This document shows positions 26,665 through 35,241 of a stretch of 42,584 nucleotides of DNA, one piece after another (positions within the stretch are counted from its first letter, which is position 1; each line of letters opens with the position of its first letter). The translations under genes and the position numbers were made by a program. The DNA is from Caulobacter sp. (GTDB lineage: Bacteria; Pseudomonadota; Alphaproteobacteria; Caulobacterales; Caulobacteraceae). Location: the NCBI GenBank assembly GCA_028291055.1, contig JAQGIP010000011.1:1-42584 (forward strand). Direction: 5' to 3'. The notes beneath the pieces were generated by a model that saw only the letters and a program-made list of their open reading frames with translations, made no database searches and had not been told where the DNA came from.

Positions 26665-27558
26665 TCACGACATCGGATTGGCGGGCGGGACGGGATCGCC
26701 GGGCAGGGGGATGAACTCGCCGTTGTCCAGGTCGGGCAGCTTCATCCGGCCGGCCCGCCAGTCGGCCTTGGCCTGTTCGATCCGCTCCTGGGACGAGGAG
26801 ACGAAGTTCCACTCGATGAAACGCGGTCCCACCGGCTCGCCGCCCAGCAGCATGATGGTCGAGGCCTGCAGCGCCTTGAACAGCACCGGCTCGCCCGGCT
26901 TGAACACCAGCATCTGGCCGGGATGATAGCTGTGGCCGTCCACCTCGACCTCGCCCATCACCACATAGGCCGCGCGCTCGGGGTATTCGGCGGGCAGTTG
27001 CGCCGTGGCCCCGGCATCCAACTGCCAATGCGCATAGAACATCGGCGAATGGGTCTTCACCTTGGCCTCGGCCCCGAAGGCCTTGCCGACGATCAGCCGG
27101 GCCCACATGCCGCCGCCCTCATAGGTGGGCAGGTCGTCTTCGGTGTGGTGATAGAAGGCCGGATCGGTTTCCTCCTCCTCGACCGGCAGCGCCACCCAGG
27201 TCTGGATGCCGTGTATCCGGCCGCCGTGGGCGCGAAGGTCCTCGAAGCGTTCCGAGTGGGTGATGCCGCGTCCGGCGGTCATCCAGTTGACCTCGCCCGC
27301 CCGGATCTCCTGTTCGGAGCCCACGCTGTCGCGATGGGTGATCCCGCCCTCGAACAGATAGGTGACGGTGGACAGGCCGATGTGCGGGTGGGGCCGCACA
27401 TCCATGGTCCTCGGCACGCCCTTGAGGATGTCGGCGGGGCCCATGTGGTCGAAGAAGGCGAAAGGCCCGACCATCCGGTGCGAATGGAAGGGCAGCACGC
27501 GGCCGACCTCGAAACCGCCGAGATCCTTGCGGCGCTGGTCGATGACGAGTTCGATCAT
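26665..27558 (-). CDS. pirin family protein
   Basis: A 297-residue bicupin. The N-terminal cupin has the Fe-binding residues in VRPHPHIGLSTVTYLFEGG (two His) and GRGITHSE (third His and Glu), as in pirins with quercetinase activity. The C-terminal pirin domain (about 180-285) is complete. The protein is cytoplasmic, and roles range from quercetin 2,3-dioxygenase to redox regulation; the role here is not known. It lies between parD and the Lrp-type regulator on the same strand, 38 bases after the regulator's stop. Confidence 0.92.
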   Translation of the reverse strand: MIELVIDQRRKDLGGFEVGRVLPFHSHRMVGPFAFFDHMGPADILKGVPRTMDVRPHPHIGLSTVTYLFEGGITHRDSVGSEQEIRAGEVNWMTAGRGITHSERFEDLRAHGGRIHGIQTWVALPVEEEETDPAFYHHTEDDLPTYEGGGMWARLIVGKAFGAEAKVKTHSPMFYAHWQLDAGATAQLPAEYPERAAYVVMGEVEVDGHSYHPGQMLVFKPGEPVLFKALQASTIMLLGGEPVGPRFIEWNFVSSSQERIEQAKADWRAGRMKLPDLDNGEFIPLPGDPVPPANPMS

Positions 27559-27596
27559 GGGAACGACCTTTCCGAAGGGAGTGGCCGAACGTTAGC

Positions 27597-28094
27597 TCAG
27601 CCGTGCGGGCTCACGTAAGGGCTCACCAGCCCCAGCGGAACCGCCGTGGAGTTTTTCACGCCACGAATGACGATGCGGCTCTCGATATTGCTGACCAGAC
27701 CCAGCGACAGGATGCGGTCGCGCAGGAAGTCGTCGAAGGCGTGCATGTCGCGCGTGACGATGCGCAGCTCATAGTCGGCGGCGCCGGTCACCGTGGCGCA
27801 TTGCACCACCTCCTGCCACTTGCCGACGGCGGCCTCGAAGGTCTCGAGGTTATCCTTGGTCGGCAGCGACAGCTTCACCGTGCAATAGACCTCGAACCCA
27901 AGGCCCAGCTTTTCACGGTCCAGGATGGTCACCCGGCGCTGGATGACGCCCGCGTCCTCCAGCCGTTTGATGCGCCGCCAGCAGGGGCTGGAGGACAGTC
28001 CGACGCGCTCGGCGATCTCTGCAACCGACAGCCCCGCGTCGTGTTGAATGAGATCGAGAATTTTGGCGTCAACGGCGTCGAGCGTCTCGGACAA
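27597..28094 (-). CDS. Lrp/AsnC-family transcriptional regulator
   Basis: A 165-residue regulator. The N-terminal winged helix-turn-helix (LDAVDAKILDLIQHDAGLSV then AEIAERVGLSSSPCWRRIKRL) binds DNA, and the RAM (aspartate kinase-like) domain (about 70-150) senses amino acids and mediates assembly. The start is TTG at 28094, with GGGGGA a short distance upstream. It is divergent from the indolepyruvate oxidoreductase gene across 142 bases, the usual position for a local regulator that responds to an amino acid (probably aromatic or branched) and controls its degradation. Confidence 0.93.
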   Translation of the reverse strand: MSETLDAVDAKILDLIQHDAGLSVAEIAERVGLSSSPCWRRIKRLEDAGVIQRRVTILDREKLGLGFEVYCTVKLSLPTKDNLETFEAAVGKWQEVVQCATVTGAADYELRIVTRDMHAFDDFLRDRILSLGLVSNIESRIVIRGVKNSTAVPLGLVSPYVSPHG

Positions 28095-28164
28095 ACTTTG
28101 TTCCCCCAGTTGGCGTCTTTATGGCCCCGATCGTGCCGAACAGGCGGGTAGAACGGGCATGGCT

Positions 28165-28193
28165 TTGGCAAACAATTTCGCCGGACTTATATG
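28165..28193 (+). promoter_or_regulatory. probable promoter of the indolepyruvate oxidoreductase gene
   Basis: TTGGCA (28165-28170) and TATATG (28188-28193) are 17 bases apart, 43 bases before the ATG at 28237. The region is AT-richer than its surroundings and lies between the divergent Lrp-type regulator and its likely target. Confidence 0.5.
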
Positions 28194-28236
28194 ATCTTGC
28201 AAGGCGAAGCGCCTCCTCCAAAGGAAAGATTTTTCA

Positions 28237-31200
28237 ATGCGGCACGCTGAAGTGACGCTCGACGACAAATATGTGCTCGAAGATGGCCGTGCGTTCATCA
28301 CCGGCGTGCAGGCTTTGTTGCGGGTAATGCTCGACCAGCATCGGCTCGATGCCAAGGCGGGCATGCATACGGCGGGCTATATTTCCGGCTATCGCGGCTC
28401 GCCCCTGGGCGGCCTCGACCAGCAGGCCGTGCGGCTGAAGAAGACCCTGGATAAGGCCGACATCGTCTTCCAGCACGGCGTGAACGAGGATCTGGCGGCG
28501 ACCGCCGTGTGGGGCAGCCAGCAGGCTAACCTCTTCCCGGGCGCCAAATACGACGGCGTCTTCGCCATGTGGTACGGCAAGGCCCCCGGCGTCGATCGCA
28601 CCGGCGACGTCTTCAAGCACGCCAACTTCGCCGGCACCTGGGGCAAGGGCGGCGTCCTTGCCGTGGCCGGCGACGACCACATGTGCAAGTCGTCCACCCT
28701 GCCGTCCCAGTCCGAATTCGCCTTCATGGACTTCGAGATGCCGGTGCTGTCGCCCGCCGACGTGCAGGAGGTGCTCGACTACGGCCTGCTTGGCATCGCC
28801 ATGTCGCGCTTCACCGGCCTGTGGACCGGCCTGATCGCGCTGGCCGACACCATGGACTCGGGCGTGACCATCGACGTCTCCCTCGACCGCCACAAGTTCG
28901 TGCTGCCGGAGAACTTCCCCATCCCCGCCGGGGGCCTGGGCATCCGCACCAAGGACCAGCCGATGGACAAGGAGCGGCGCCTGAGGCTGCACCGCATGCC
29001 CGCCGTGCTCGCCTTCGCCCGCGCCAACCACATCGACCGCGTGATCATGAGCGCGGGCGGGCGTCAGCGCCTCGGCATCGTCTGCCAGGGCCAGGCCTAC
29101 AAGGACGTGCTGGAAGCCTTCAACGCCATGGGCATCACCCTGGCCGAGGCTGCCCAGCTCGGCGTCTCCATCTACAAGGTCGGCATGCCCTGGCCGCTGG
29201 AGCCCACGGGCCTGCGCTCCTTCGCCGCCGGCTGCGAAACCCTGATGATCATCGAGCACAAGCGCGCCCTGATCGAACCCCAGGCCAAGGCCGCCCTATA
29301 CGACCTGCCCGCCCACGCCCGGCCCCAGGTGATCGGCAAGACCGACGAGAAGGGCCACCCCCTGCTCTCGGAGCTCGGCTCCCTGTCCGTGGCCGAAATC
29401 GCCATGGCCATCTTCGACCGCCTGCCGCCCGGCCCGCATATGGAGCGCGCCCACGCCTATGCCGACCGCGTGTCGGCCTCCTCGCTCGCCGCCGTCAGCC
29501 TGGCGGCGGACCAGCAACGCAAGCCCTTCTTCTGCTCGGGCTGTCCGCACAACACCTCCACCCGCCTGCCGGAAGGCTCACGCGCCCTGGCCGGCATCGG
29601 CTGCCACTACATGGCCAGCTTCAACGACCCCAACACCGACATGACCAGCCAGATGGGCGGCGAAGGCCTGTCCTGGGCCGGAACCTCGCCCTTCACCGAG
29701 CAGAAGCACATCTTTGTCAATCTCGGCGACGGCACCTACAACCACTCCGGCTCGCTGGCCATCCGCGGCTCCGTGGCGGCGGGGACCAACATCACCTACA
29801 AGCTGCTGTTCAACGACGCGGTGGCCATGACCGGCGGCCAGCAGGCCGAGAGCGGCTTCACCCCCGCCCAGATCACTCGCCAGCTGGCCTCCGAAGGCGT
29901 GGCCAGGATCGTGGTCGTGGTCGACGACCTGGCCCGCTACGAGGGCGTCACCGACCTGGCGCCGGGCGTCCAGGTCAAGCCGCGTTCCGAGCTGATGGCC
30001 GTCCAGCGTGAGTTGCGCGAGGTCCAGGGCACCACGGTCCTGCTCTACGACCAGACCTGCGCCACCGAAAAGCGCCGCCGCCGCAAACGCGGCACGATGG
30101 AAAAGGCCCCGACCCGCGTGGTCATCAACCCGCTGGTCTGTGAAGGCTGCGGCGACTGCTCCAAGACCTCCAACTGCGTCTCCATCGAGCCGCTGAACAC
30201 CGAGTTCGGCAGGAAGCGCAAGGTCAACCAGTCGACCTGTAACCAGGACTACAGCTGCGTCGACGGCTTCTGCCCCTCCTTCGTGACCCTGGAGGGCGCC
30301 GAGAACGCCCAGGCCAAGACCATGCCGGCGCTGACCGCCGACTCCACGCCGCTGCCCGAATTCGAAACCCTCGAAGGGGTGCGCCGCATCATCTTCACCG
30401 GAATCGGCGGCACCGGCGTCACCACCGTGGCCTCCATCCTGGCCATGGCCGCCCACGTGGACGGCCGCGCCTCCTCCGTCGTCGACATGACCGGTCTGGC
30501 CCAAAAGGGCGGCTCGGTCTTCTCCCACCTGAAGATCGGCGAGACCGAAGACACCGTCGTCGGCGGCCGGGTGCCGGCGGCCAGCACCGACGTGCTGATC
30601 GCCTGCGACCTGCTGGTGGCCGCCAGCCCCGAAGGCCTGGCGCTGTTTTCCAAGCAGAAGACCCGCGCCATCGGCAACGCCGACTTCTCGCCCACCGCCG
30701 ACTTCGTCACCAACCGCGACGTCCGCTACGACACCGCCCAGATGGCCCGGCGCATCACGGCCGCAACCCAGAGCTATGACAGCTGTCCCGCCCACCACCT
30801 GGCCGAGACCCTGTTCGGCGACGCCATCTACGCCAACATGATCATGGTCGGTTTCGCCTGGCAGAAGGGCGTCATCCCGCTGTCCAGCCGGGCGGTCTAC
30901 CGCGCCATCCGCCTCAACGGCGTCGACGCCGAGGCCAACCTCCAGGCCTTCGAAGTCGGCCGCAAGGCCGCCGTCGATCCCGTTTTCAAGGGCAAGGCCG
31001 ACGACGAGGTCCCCACGCCTGAGACCATGGACCTGGACGCCCTGATCGCGCATCGCACCCGCGAACTGGTCGGCTATCAGAACCAGGCCTACGCCGACCG
31101 CTACGCCAGGCGCGTGGCCCAGGTCCGCGCCGCCGAAGACGCCGCTGCCGGCGACGGCTCCCTCACCCGCGCCACCGCCATCAACCTCTACAAGCTGATG

Positions 31201-31674
31201 GCCTACAAGGACGAGTATGAGGTCGCCCGCCTCTACACCGACGGCCGCTACGCCAAATACCGCGCCGAGACCTTCAAGGGCGGCAAGGCCAAGGTCTGGC
31301 TCGCCCCCCCGATCATCTCGCCCAAGGGCCCCGACGGCAAACCCAAGAAGATCGCCTTCGGCGGCTGGATGCTCGACACCGCCTTCCCGATCATGGCCCG
31401 CATGAAGACCCTGCGCGGCACCGCCTTCGACATCTTCGGCAACACCGACGAGCGCCGCATGGAGCGCGGCCTGATCACGTCCTACGAGACCGGCCTCGAC
31501 CGCATCCTCTCTGGCCTGACCAAGGAACGCCTCCCCCTCGCCGCCCGCATCGCCGCCGTGCCCCAGCAGATCCGAGGCTACGGCCACATCAAGGACGCCT
31601 CCGTCGTCACCGCCAAGGCCGACGAGGCGGCGCTGTGGGCCGAGTGGGATGGGGCTGGGGTGAAGGCGGCCTAG
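28237..31674 (+). CDS. fused indolepyruvate ferredoxin oxidoreductase
   Basis: An 1145-residue fused enzyme that oxidatively decarboxylates aryl- or branched-chain 2-oxo acids to acyl-CoA with ferredoxin. Domains in order: the pyrimidine-binding alpha part (about 15-260, GYRGSPLGGLD), the TPP-binding domain (about 430-620, NLGDGTYNHSGSLAIRGS), a Cys-rich Fe-S segment (VCEGCGDCSKTSNC and CNQDYSCVDGFCPSF, about 633-685), the gamma domain (about 715-900, FTGIGGTGVTTVASILAMAA), and a DUF6537-type C-terminus. The length is typical of the aerobic single-chain form found in proteobacteria. The neighbouring Lrp-type gene suggests control by amino acid supply. Confidence 0.93.
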   Translation: MRHAEVTLDDKYVLEDGRAFITGVQALLRVMLDQHRLDAKAGMHTAGYISGYRGSPLGGLDQQAVRLKKTLDKADIVFQHGVNEDLAATAVWGSQQANLFPGAKYDGVFAMWYGKAPGVDRTGDVFKHANFAGTWGKGGVLAVAGDDHMCKSSTLPSQSEFAFMDFEMPVLSPADVQEVLDYGLLGIAMSRFTGLWTGLIALADTMDSGVTIDVSLDRHKFVLPENFPIPAGGLGIRTKDQPMDKERRLRLHRMPAVLAFARANHIDRVIMSAGGRQRLGIVCQGQAYKDVLEAFNAMGITLAEAAQLGVSIYKVGMPWPLEPTGLRSFAAGCETLMIIEHKRALIEPQAKAALYDLPAHARPQVIGKTDEKGHPLLSELGSLSVAEIAMAIFDRLPPGPHMERAHAYADRVSASSLAAVSLAADQQRKPFFCSGCPHNTSTRLPEGSRALAGIGCHYMASFNDPNTDMTSQMGGEGLSWAGTSPFTEQKHIFVNLGDGTYNHSGSLAIRGSVAAGTNITYKLLFNDAVAMTGGQQAESGFTPAQITRQLASEGVARIVVVVDDLARYEGVTDLAPGVQVKPRSELMAVQRELREVQGTTVLLYDQTCATEKRRRRKRGTMEKAPTRVVINPLVCEGCGDCSKTSNCVSIEPLNTEFGRKRKVNQSTCNQDYSCVDGFCPSFVTLEGAENAQAKTMPALTADSTPLPEFETLEGVRRIIFTGIGGTGVTTVASILAMAAHVDGRASSVVDMTGLAQKGGSVFSHLKIGETEDTVVGGRVPAASTDVLIACDLLVAASPEGLALFSKQKTRAIGNADFSPTADFVTNRDVRYDTAQMARRITAATQSYDSCPAHHLAETLFGDAIYANMIMVGFAWQKGVIPLSSRAVYRAIRLNGVDAEANLQAFEVGRKAAVDPVFKGKADDEVPTPETMDLDALIAHRTRELVGYQNQAYADRYARRVAQVRAAEDAAAGDGSLTRATAINLYKLMAYKDEYEVARLYTDGRYAKYRAETFKGGKAKVWLAPPIISPKGPDGKPKKIAFGGWMLDTAFPIMARMKTLRGTAFDIFGNTDERRMERGLITSYETGLDRILSGLTKERLPLAARIAAVPQQIRGYGHIKDASVVTAKADEAALWAEWDGAGVKAA

Positions 31675-31712
31675 GCTCGCGGGAGAGCCTTGTTGGTGGT
31701 ATCGTCCGCGCC

Positions 31713-32006
31713 ATGAACAAGCCGCTCCAGCCGTCGCGCCGCGTCGTTGAGCTGACGGACGCCGAGGCCGAAACGCTCGACGCCGTGCTGGAAGGCGGCG
31801 CCTTTTCCAGCGACTCCGAGGCGATTGGCGCGGCCTTGTCGCATCTGCGGGTGCGCCAGATGTTCGGAAGTGATCGCGCCGACGCTGTGCTTGACCAGCT
31901 TCTCGACGAGGACGAGGCGCACGGCGGACCTGAGCATGACGCGGAAGAAGTCTTCGCCCGCCTCATCGCCAAGTATGAAGCCATGTCGGCGGCCAAGCCC
32001 GCCTGA
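31713..32006 (+). CDS. antitoxin of a fourth ParDE/RelBE-like pair
   Basis: A 97-residue acidic protein: a short strand and helix (RRVVELTDAEAETLDAVLEG) and an acidic end (LLDEDEAHGGPEHDAEEVFA). The ATG at 31713 is chosen as the first in-frame ATG after the upstream gene; the longer frame from 31635 overlaps it. The stop shares a base with the toxin ATG (TGATG). It lies 38 bases after the indolepyruvate oxidoreductase gene. Confidence 0.7.
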   Translation: MNKPLQPSRRVVELTDAEAETLDAVLEGGAFSSDSEAIGAALSHLRVRQMFGSDRADAVLDQLLDEDEAHGGPEHDAEEVFARLIAKYEAMSAAKPA

Positions 32007-32278
32007 TGCGGCTTGTCTTCACGGACCTGGCCCTCGCCGACCTTGAAGAGATCGGTCGCTACATCGCACTCGACAATCCGGCGCGCGCCGCAAGCTATCT
32101 GCGCGAACTCCGAGAACACTGCTTGCGCATCCCGGACTTTCCCTTCGCGTATCCGCCCCGGCCGTCTCGCGGACGCAACGTGCGCATCGCCGTGCATGGC
32201 CGCCACGTCGTCGTCTTCGCCGCGACCAAGAGCAAGATCACTATCCGCCGCATCGTCGATGGCGCGATGTTGAAATAG
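32006..32278 (+). CDS. ParE/RelE-like toxin
   Basis: A 90-residue protein: LVFTDLALADLEEIGRYIAL at the start, then RIPDFPFAYPPR and a final beta pair (HGRHVVVFAATKSKITIRRIVDG), the RelE/ParE fold. It is intact and coupled to the antitoxin. The sequence differs from the other three toxins in the window. Confidence 0.85.
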   Translation: MRLVFTDLALADLEEIGRYIALDNPARAASYLRELREHCLRIPDFPFAYPPRPSRGRNVRIAVHGRHVVVFAATKSKITIRRIVDGAMLK

Positions 32279-32282
32279 TGGC

Positions 32283-33509
32283 TTATCCCTTCGGAACCAG
32301 CTTCAACACCCGCCCGTGCTCGTTGTCGGTCAGCACATAGATCGCGCCGTCCGGACCCACTCGGACGTCGCGGATCCGCTCATCCAGGTCGGTGAGCAGC
32401 CGCTCCTCGCCGACCACCCGGTCGCCGTCGAGGGTCAGGCGCGCCAGGTGCTTTTCCTTCAGCGAGCCCACGAACAGGCTGCCCTTCCAGGCGGGGAATA
32501 GCGCCGCGTCATAGAAGGCCATGCCCGAGGGCGCGATCACCGGGTCCCAATAGTAGAGGGGCTGCTGCATCCCCTCCTTGGCGGTGATGCCCGCGCCGAT
32601 CGGCTGGCCGTTGTAGTCGATGCCATAGGTGATCACCGGCCAGCCGTAGTTCTTGCCGGCGGCGGGGATGTTGATCTCGTCGCCGCCCTTGGGCCCATGC
32701 TCGATCGTCCATAGCCGCCCCGTGCCCGGCTGGATGGCGGCGGCTTCCGGATTGCGGTGGCCATAGGACCAGATTTCCGGGCGCGCCCCCGCCTTGCCGA
32801 TGAAGGGGTTGCCCGGCGCCGGCGCCCCGTCCTGCGTGATACGGACTAGCTTGCCCAGGTCGCTGTTTAAGGCCTGGGCCTGCTCCTTGGCCGAGAAGCG
32901 GTCGCCCACCGTGACGAACAGCGTCCCGTCCGGCGCGAAGGCCAATCGCGAGCCGACGTTCTTGTCGTCATCGAACCCTGGCTGGGCGCGGAAGATGATC
33001 TTCACCTCGCTCAAGGCCGTGTCGCCCAACACGCCCCGCGCCACCGCGATCCCAGCGCCCCCCGCGCCCCCCGCGCGCCGCTCCAGGAAGGTCAGGAAGA
33101 CCCTGTGGCTGGTCGCGAAGTCCGGGGCCAGGGCCACGTCCAGCAGCCCGCCCTGGCCCTGCGCCTCGACCTTGGGAACCCCGGCCAGCGGGGCCGACAG
33201 GGTCCCGTCCCTGCCCACGATCCGCAACCGCCCCGGCCGCTCGCTCACCAGCAGACGCCCGTCCGGCAGGAAGGCCAGGCCCCAGGGGTTCTCCAACCCC
33301 TCGGCCACCGTCTTCACCTCGAAGACCACCCCCGCCGTCCTCATCGGCGCCCGCGTCTGATCGGCCAGGGCCGGCTTCTGGCCCTCGCCGTTGGGCTTGC
33401 GGGCCTGCACGGGAACACCGCGCGCATCGGCGTTGGTCTTGGCGGCGGACGGCGGCGCGTTGCAGGCGGCCAGCGCCGTCAGGGTCAGCACGATCAGGGA
33501 GGTTTTCAC
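32283..33509 (-). CDS. PQQ-dependent sugar dehydrogenase lipoprotein
   Basis: A 408-residue exported protein. The leader VKTSLIVLTLTALAAC has a lipobox (LAAC) with the lipid-modified Cys near residue 16, so it is anchored to a membrane. The six-bladed propeller of the soluble aldose dehydrogenase family follows (GLENPWGLAFLPDGRLLVSE, then YGHRNPEAAA and WTIEHGPKGGDE). Members oxidise sugars with PQQ; this organism's PQQ supply is outside the window. The GTG at 33509 has AAGGA 9 bases upstream and gives the leader; the longer frame from 33569 overlaps the asparagine synthase gene. Confidence 0.88.
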   Translation of the reverse strand: MKTSLIVLTLTALAACNAPPSAAKTNADARGVPVQARKPNGEGQKPALADQTRAPMRTAGVVFEVKTVAEGLENPWGLAFLPDGRLLVSERPGRLRIVGRDGTLSAPLAGVPKVEAQGQGGLLDVALAPDFATSHRVFLTFLERRAGGAGGAGIAVARGVLGDTALSEVKIIFRAQPGFDDDKNVGSRLAFAPDGTLFVTVGDRFSAKEQAQALNSDLGKLVRITQDGAPAPGNPFIGKAGARPEIWSYGHRNPEAAAIQPGTGRLWTIEHGPKGGDEINIPAAGKNYGWPVITYGIDYNGQPIGAGITAKEGMQQPLYYWDPVIAPSGMAFYDAALFPAWKGSLFVGSLKEKHLARLTLDGDRVVGEERLLTDLDERIRDVRVGPDGAIYVLTDNEHGRVLKLVPKG

Positions 33510-33522
33510 GGGCGGCGGTCCT

Positions 33523-35241
33523 TCAGGCGTCTGCGAGCAGAGCGGCCAGCGCCGCGCGCGGTTCCGCATCCTCCAGGTGGATCAGCGACCACAGGCCGAA
33601 GAACAGCAGCGGCCAGCGGTTGGCCGCCTGGGCCTCGTCGGCGAACACCGCCTCCACCGCCTGCGGCACACAGACCTCGCGCACCGCCTTCAGCTTCGCG
33701 ATGCGCGGCCCCAGATCCCCCGCGCGCGGTCCGATCCAGGCCGCCACCGGCACCGTGAACCCCTTCTTCTTCGCCCACGGCTCGGCGGCCGGACAGGCCC
33801 GCTCCAGCCATTTGCGCAACAGCCACTTCCCATACCGCCCCCGCACCTTCATCCGGTCGGGCAGGTTGAAGGCGAACGCCGCCACCTCGCGGTCCAGGAA
33901 GGGCGTGCGTCCCTCCAGCCCGTGCGCCATCAGGCACCGGTCCAGCTTCAGCAACAGGTCGTTGGGCAGCCACGAGCCGATGTCCGCCGCCTGGGCGTTC
34001 TGCAACGTGGTCCACCCGGGCCGCGCCGCCGCCTTGGCCGCCGCCCGCCAGCGCGCGATCGCGCCTGCCCCGCCGTCCTTCAGGAAGGGCGCATCCACCT
34101 GCGGTTCCGCCGCCCGGCCGCCCAGCCAGCTGGGCCGCAAGGCCCGGCGATAGCGCCCATAGCCCGCGAACAGCTCATCGCCGCCCTCGCCGCTCAACAC
34201 CACCGTCAGCGTCCCCTTGGCCGCCTCCGCCAGCTTGTAGGTGGGCAAGGTCGCATAGTCGGTGGTCGGGTCGTCGAGCGCCCAGGCCACCTGCGGCGCG
34301 ATCCGCCAGAAGTCCTCTTCCGTGAAGGTTGTCTCACGCCAGTCCAGATCCAGCGCCCGCGCCACCGCCTCCGCCGCCCCGCGCTCATCGCGTGCGCCCG
34401 GCGCCGCGAAGCCGCAGGTATAGGCCGTCACCGGCCGGCTGTTCAGCCGCGCCATCAGGGTGGCTATGGCGCTGCTATCGATGCCCCCCGACAGGAACAG
34501 GCCATAGGGCACGTCGGAACGCTGGTGGACGTTGACGCTGTCTTCCAGCACCGCATCCAGCCGGTCCAGCAAGGCCCCCTCGTCGGTGGGCAGGGGCCGG
34601 GGCAGGGGATCGAGCCACGACAGCTTGCCGCTCCCCACCGAGCGGTCCGCCGCGACCTGCGCCACCGCCCCCTGCGCCAGCCGCGTCACGCCCTTGAACG
34701 GAACCTTCGGGCTGTAGTTCAGCGCCAGCAGGTCGCCCAGCGCCTCCGCATCCATCTCCCGCGCCGCGCCACCCGCGAACAACGCCCGCGGCTCACTGGC
34801 GAACAACAACCCCTCCGCCGCCTGATGCAGATACAGCGGCTTGATCCCGAACGGATCGCGCATCAGCCAGCTCCGCCCATCGCCCCCCAGCAGGCACGAC
34901 GCATACATCCCGCGCGGCCGCCCCAGCGCCGCCTCGCCCTCCTGGCCATAGGCATGCAGCAGCGGCTCGAAATCCGACCCCGTGGAAAGCCTGCCCTCCA
35001 GCTGAAAATCCCGCGCCAGCTCGATGTAATTATAGTTCTCGCCATTGCCGATGATCGTCGAACCGGCCGCGTGCAGCGGCTGCCAGCCGCCCTCCAGGTC
35101 GATGATCGACAGCCGCGCGTGCGCCAGCGACCACCCCGGCCCCTGCTCCACCCGCACCCCGTCCGGCCCCCGGTGGCGCAGGGTCTCGATCATCCGCTCC
35201 ACATCGGGCCCGCGCCCGATCACCCCGGCGATGCCGCACAT
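33523..35241 (-). CDS. asnB: glutamine-hydrolysing asparagine synthase
   Basis: A 572-residue class II amidotransferase. The start is fixed by MCGIAGV, in which Cys2 is the glutaminase nucleophile after Met removal. The N-terminal Ntn domain covers 2-190 (RHRGPDG, SFxDPFGIKPLY-type segment RDPFGIKPLYLHQ). The synthetase domain starts near 215 with the PP-loop LFLSGGIDSSAIA and LSGEGGDELFAGY. It makes Asn from Asp, or in polysaccharide loci may amidate a sugar acid. It overlaps the upstream glycosyltransferase stop (TGATG), so the two are coupled, and this pairing favours a glycan role over simple asparagine supply. Confidence 0.92.
   Translation of the reverse strand: MCGIAGVIGRGPDVERMIETLRHRGPDGVRVEQGPGWSLAHARLSIIDLEGGWQPLHAAGSTIIGNGENYNYIELARDFQLEGRLSTGSDFEPLLHAYGQEGEAALGRPRGMYASCLLGGDGRSWLMRDPFGIKPLYLHQAAEGLLFASEPRALFAGGAAREMDAEALGDLLALNYSPKVPFKGVTRLAQGAVAQVAADRSVGSGKLSWLDPLPRPLPTDEGALLDRLDAVLEDSVNVHQRSDVPYGLFLSGGIDSSAIATLMARLNSRPVTAYTCGFAAPGARDERGAAEAVARALDLDWRETTFTEEDFWRIAPQVAWALDDPTTDYATLPTYKLAEAAKGTLTVVLSGEGGDELFAGYGRYRRALRPSWLGGRAAEPQVDAPFLKDGGAGAIARWRAAAKAAARPGWTTLQNAQAADIGSWLPNDLLLKLDRCLMAHGLEGRTPFLDREVAAFAFNLPDRMKVRGRYGKWLLRKWLERACPAAEPWAKKKGFTVPVAAWIGPRAGDLGPRIAKLKAVREVCVPQAVEAVFADEAQAANRWPLLFFGLWSLIHLEDAEPRAALAALLADA

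Noticed and set aside
29578..31587. Minus-strand frame of 669 codons opposite the indolepyruvate oxidoreductase
   Set aside because: The opposite strand encodes a complete recognised enzyme; the antisense product is repetitive and shows no family features.
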